From: an uncultured Lachnospiraceae bacterium
Lineage (GTDB): Bacteria; Bacillota; Clostridia; Lachnospirales; Lachnospiraceae
NCBI GenBank assembly: GCA_945836565.1
Contig: CAMALN010000096.1
Location: 1 to 6,506 of the forward strand
Direction of reading: 5' to 3'
Length of the DNA: 6,506 bases
Made by a program: the position numbers and the translations under genes. Of this stretch, positions 5,506 to 6,506 are shown piece by piece (positions within the stretch are counted from its first letter, which is position 1; every line of letters begins with the position of its first letter). The notes beneath the pieces are model-generated. The model was not told the DNA's origin. It saw only the letters and a program-made list of their open reading frames with translations, and did not search any database.

Positions 5506-6441
5506 TTGGAGGCGATACATATAAAACGGGGAGGATACAGAAGATTTTTAGTTAAGAATACACTGGCGATGGCGTTGCCGATGCTGGTGTTACTTTGCGT
5601 GCTTGTTGTTCTTCTCTCTCGGATTCCTATCTCAAACAGAATAAAGGATAACGATATACAGCCTACTGAAACCTTGTATGATGAACTAGATAGGCTATAT
5701 AAGGCGGGAGATACTAATGTTGTATATAATGCTACGGATCTGCGTTATTCGGGATATAATTATATGATAGATGGGCAGATTAAAGCCGCATATTACTATA
5801 ATATTGATAAGGAGGGTATTAATTTTTTTCTGATAAAAACCTCTAATCCGAAGGAGCATATAGATGAAGTGTTGTATAAGGGACAGATAGTAAAGGACAG
5901 CATACTTGTAGAACATATTCTCAGCAATTACTCAGAAATGTCAGATGTAAATATCAACATTCTTGAAGGCTATGTGAATCCATATATCATAAGCGAACCT
6001 GATTATCCGTATGTGTATATAATTCTTGTATATGTAATTGTATGGCTGCCAATGTTTATAGGATTGCTGATAGTTTCATACACACTGCTTATATTTATTA
6101 TTCCTTCATTGCATCCTCAGTCTCGAAGGCTTTCTATATACGGTAGACCATCAGAGGTAATAGCACAGATAGATGAGGAAATCAGAGAGAATCTACTATT
6201 CCATAAGGGCAACATTTATATAACCAACAATTATATGATAGTTAATTACATAACCCGAACTGATGTAATAAAGCTCGACCTTGTAAAATATCTGTCCAAG
6301 AACCTTGTGGAAAACAACTCGCATCTAAACGGCGGCCGGGACATATACAGACTTACCTTTTCAAACCCTGAGAAGCTATTCTTCGAAGTTGACTGCACCA
6401 GCGAAGACCTGGCAGATGAAATAGTAGAAAATATACTATAA
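5506..6441 (+). CDS. Two-pass membrane protein of unknown function; start codon uncertain
   Basis: Up to 311 aa; no family recognised. The frame is closed by TAA at 5491, and the possible starts are TTG 5506, a non-canonical ATA 5521 with ideally spaced SD, or ATG 5569. Starting at 5569 would put the first residue inside the first membrane helix and lose the basic flank KRGGYRRFLVK, so it is unlikely. Numbering from TTG: helix 1 at about 20-40, an outer segment of about 125 residues (41-168) rich in Tyr, Asn and Asp, and helix 2 at about 169-200. A C-terminal cytoplasmic domain of about 110 residues follows. It begins at SRRLSIYGRP and contains strand-like runs (NIYITNNYMIVNYI, YRLTFS, LFFEV) before a final helix ending EDLADEIVENIL. 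The beta-strands-plus-C-terminal-helix pattern recalls a PH-like fold, but this is only an impression. It is divergent from the Cys/Gly-rich gene and has its own promoter. Confidence 0.82.
   Translation: MEAIHIKRGGYRRFLVKNTLAMALPMLVLLCVLVVLLSRIPISNRIKDNDIQPTETLYDELDRLYKAGDTNVVYNATDLRYSGYNYMIDGQIKAAYYYNIDKEGINFFLIKTSNPKEHIDEVLYKGQIVKDSILVEHILSNYSEMSDVNINILEGYVNPYIISEPDYPYVYIILVYVIVWLPMFIGLLIVSYTLLIFIIPSLHPQSRRLSIYGRPSEVIAQIDEEIRENLLFHKGNIYITNNYMIVNYITRTDVIKLDLVKYLSKNLVENNSHLNGGRDIYRLTFSNPEKLFFEVDCTSEDLADEIVENIL
5508..5512 (+). promoter_or_regulatory. Strong SD correctly spaced from an ATA codon
   Basis: GGAGG overlaps the last base of the TTG at 5506, so it cannot serve that codon. Eight nt downstream in the same frame is ATA 5521 (CATATAAAA), where ATG would be expected. 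Either ATA is used as a rare start, ATG has mutated to ATA, or the base is a sequencing error. Confidence 0.55.
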
Positions 6442-6506
6442 AAAACAAAAACCGAATATACCCTATTATTCGTATATACATAAATAATAGCTGATAATCT
6501 ATATGG

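Noticed and set aside
6453..6472. CGAATA/TATTCG inverted repeat after the last gene as a terminator
   Set aside because: The stem is AT-rich and only 6 bp, and no T-tract follows.

Overview
The window looks like a chromosomal segment of a low-to-moderate GC, Gram-positive anaerobe of the class Clostridia, most probably Lachnospiraceae. This rests on strong GGAGG ribosome sites, AT-rich spacers, a zinc-ribbon Ser/Thr kinase with the VAIKEFYP and HRDISPDN signatures I associate with that family, and a very Cys/Gly-rich small protein of a kind common in clostridial genomes. No tRNA, rRNA, CRISPR array, transposase or integrase is visible.

Left part (1-4348, + strand). Positions 1-71 hold two copies of a 27-bp hairpin-forming repeat, cut by the window edge. 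Next is a membrane-anchored eukaryotic-type Ser/Thr kinase (110-1831) with an N-terminal zinc ribbon, a cytoplasmic kinase domain, one membrane segment and an outer C-terminal domain that looks like a degenerate CAP/SCP domain. A 136-bp spacer contains three 11-bp tandem repeats and a credible sigma-A promoter. It leads into a tightly linked pair: a zinc-ribbon protein with a Pro-Met-Gly repeat and one membrane segment (1968-2732), and a Tyr/Asp-rich protein with an N-terminal membrane anchor (2736-4238), 3 bp apart. A strong intrinsic terminator follows. My inference is that the three genes form an envelope-sensing or signalling module. The kinase and the repeat protein share an N-terminal zinc ribbon, and all three proteins span the membrane once.

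Middle part (4378-5382, - strand). Two small genes of unknown function (131 and 84 aa) are one base apart, with the SD of the second inside the end of the first. Upstream of them, separated by its own terminator, is an 84-aa protein that is about half Cys plus Gly with an internally duplicated Cys-Ile-Trp-Ile-Ile hydrophobic unit. This set may be sporulation-linked, but nothing in the sequence proves it.

Right part (5383-6506). A 123-bp divergent intergenic region carries an extended -10 promoter for an unrecognised two-pass membrane protein (about 311 aa). Its start codon is problematic: the good SD is correctly spaced from an ATA, not from ATG/GTG/TTG. The last 65 bp hold nothing I can support.
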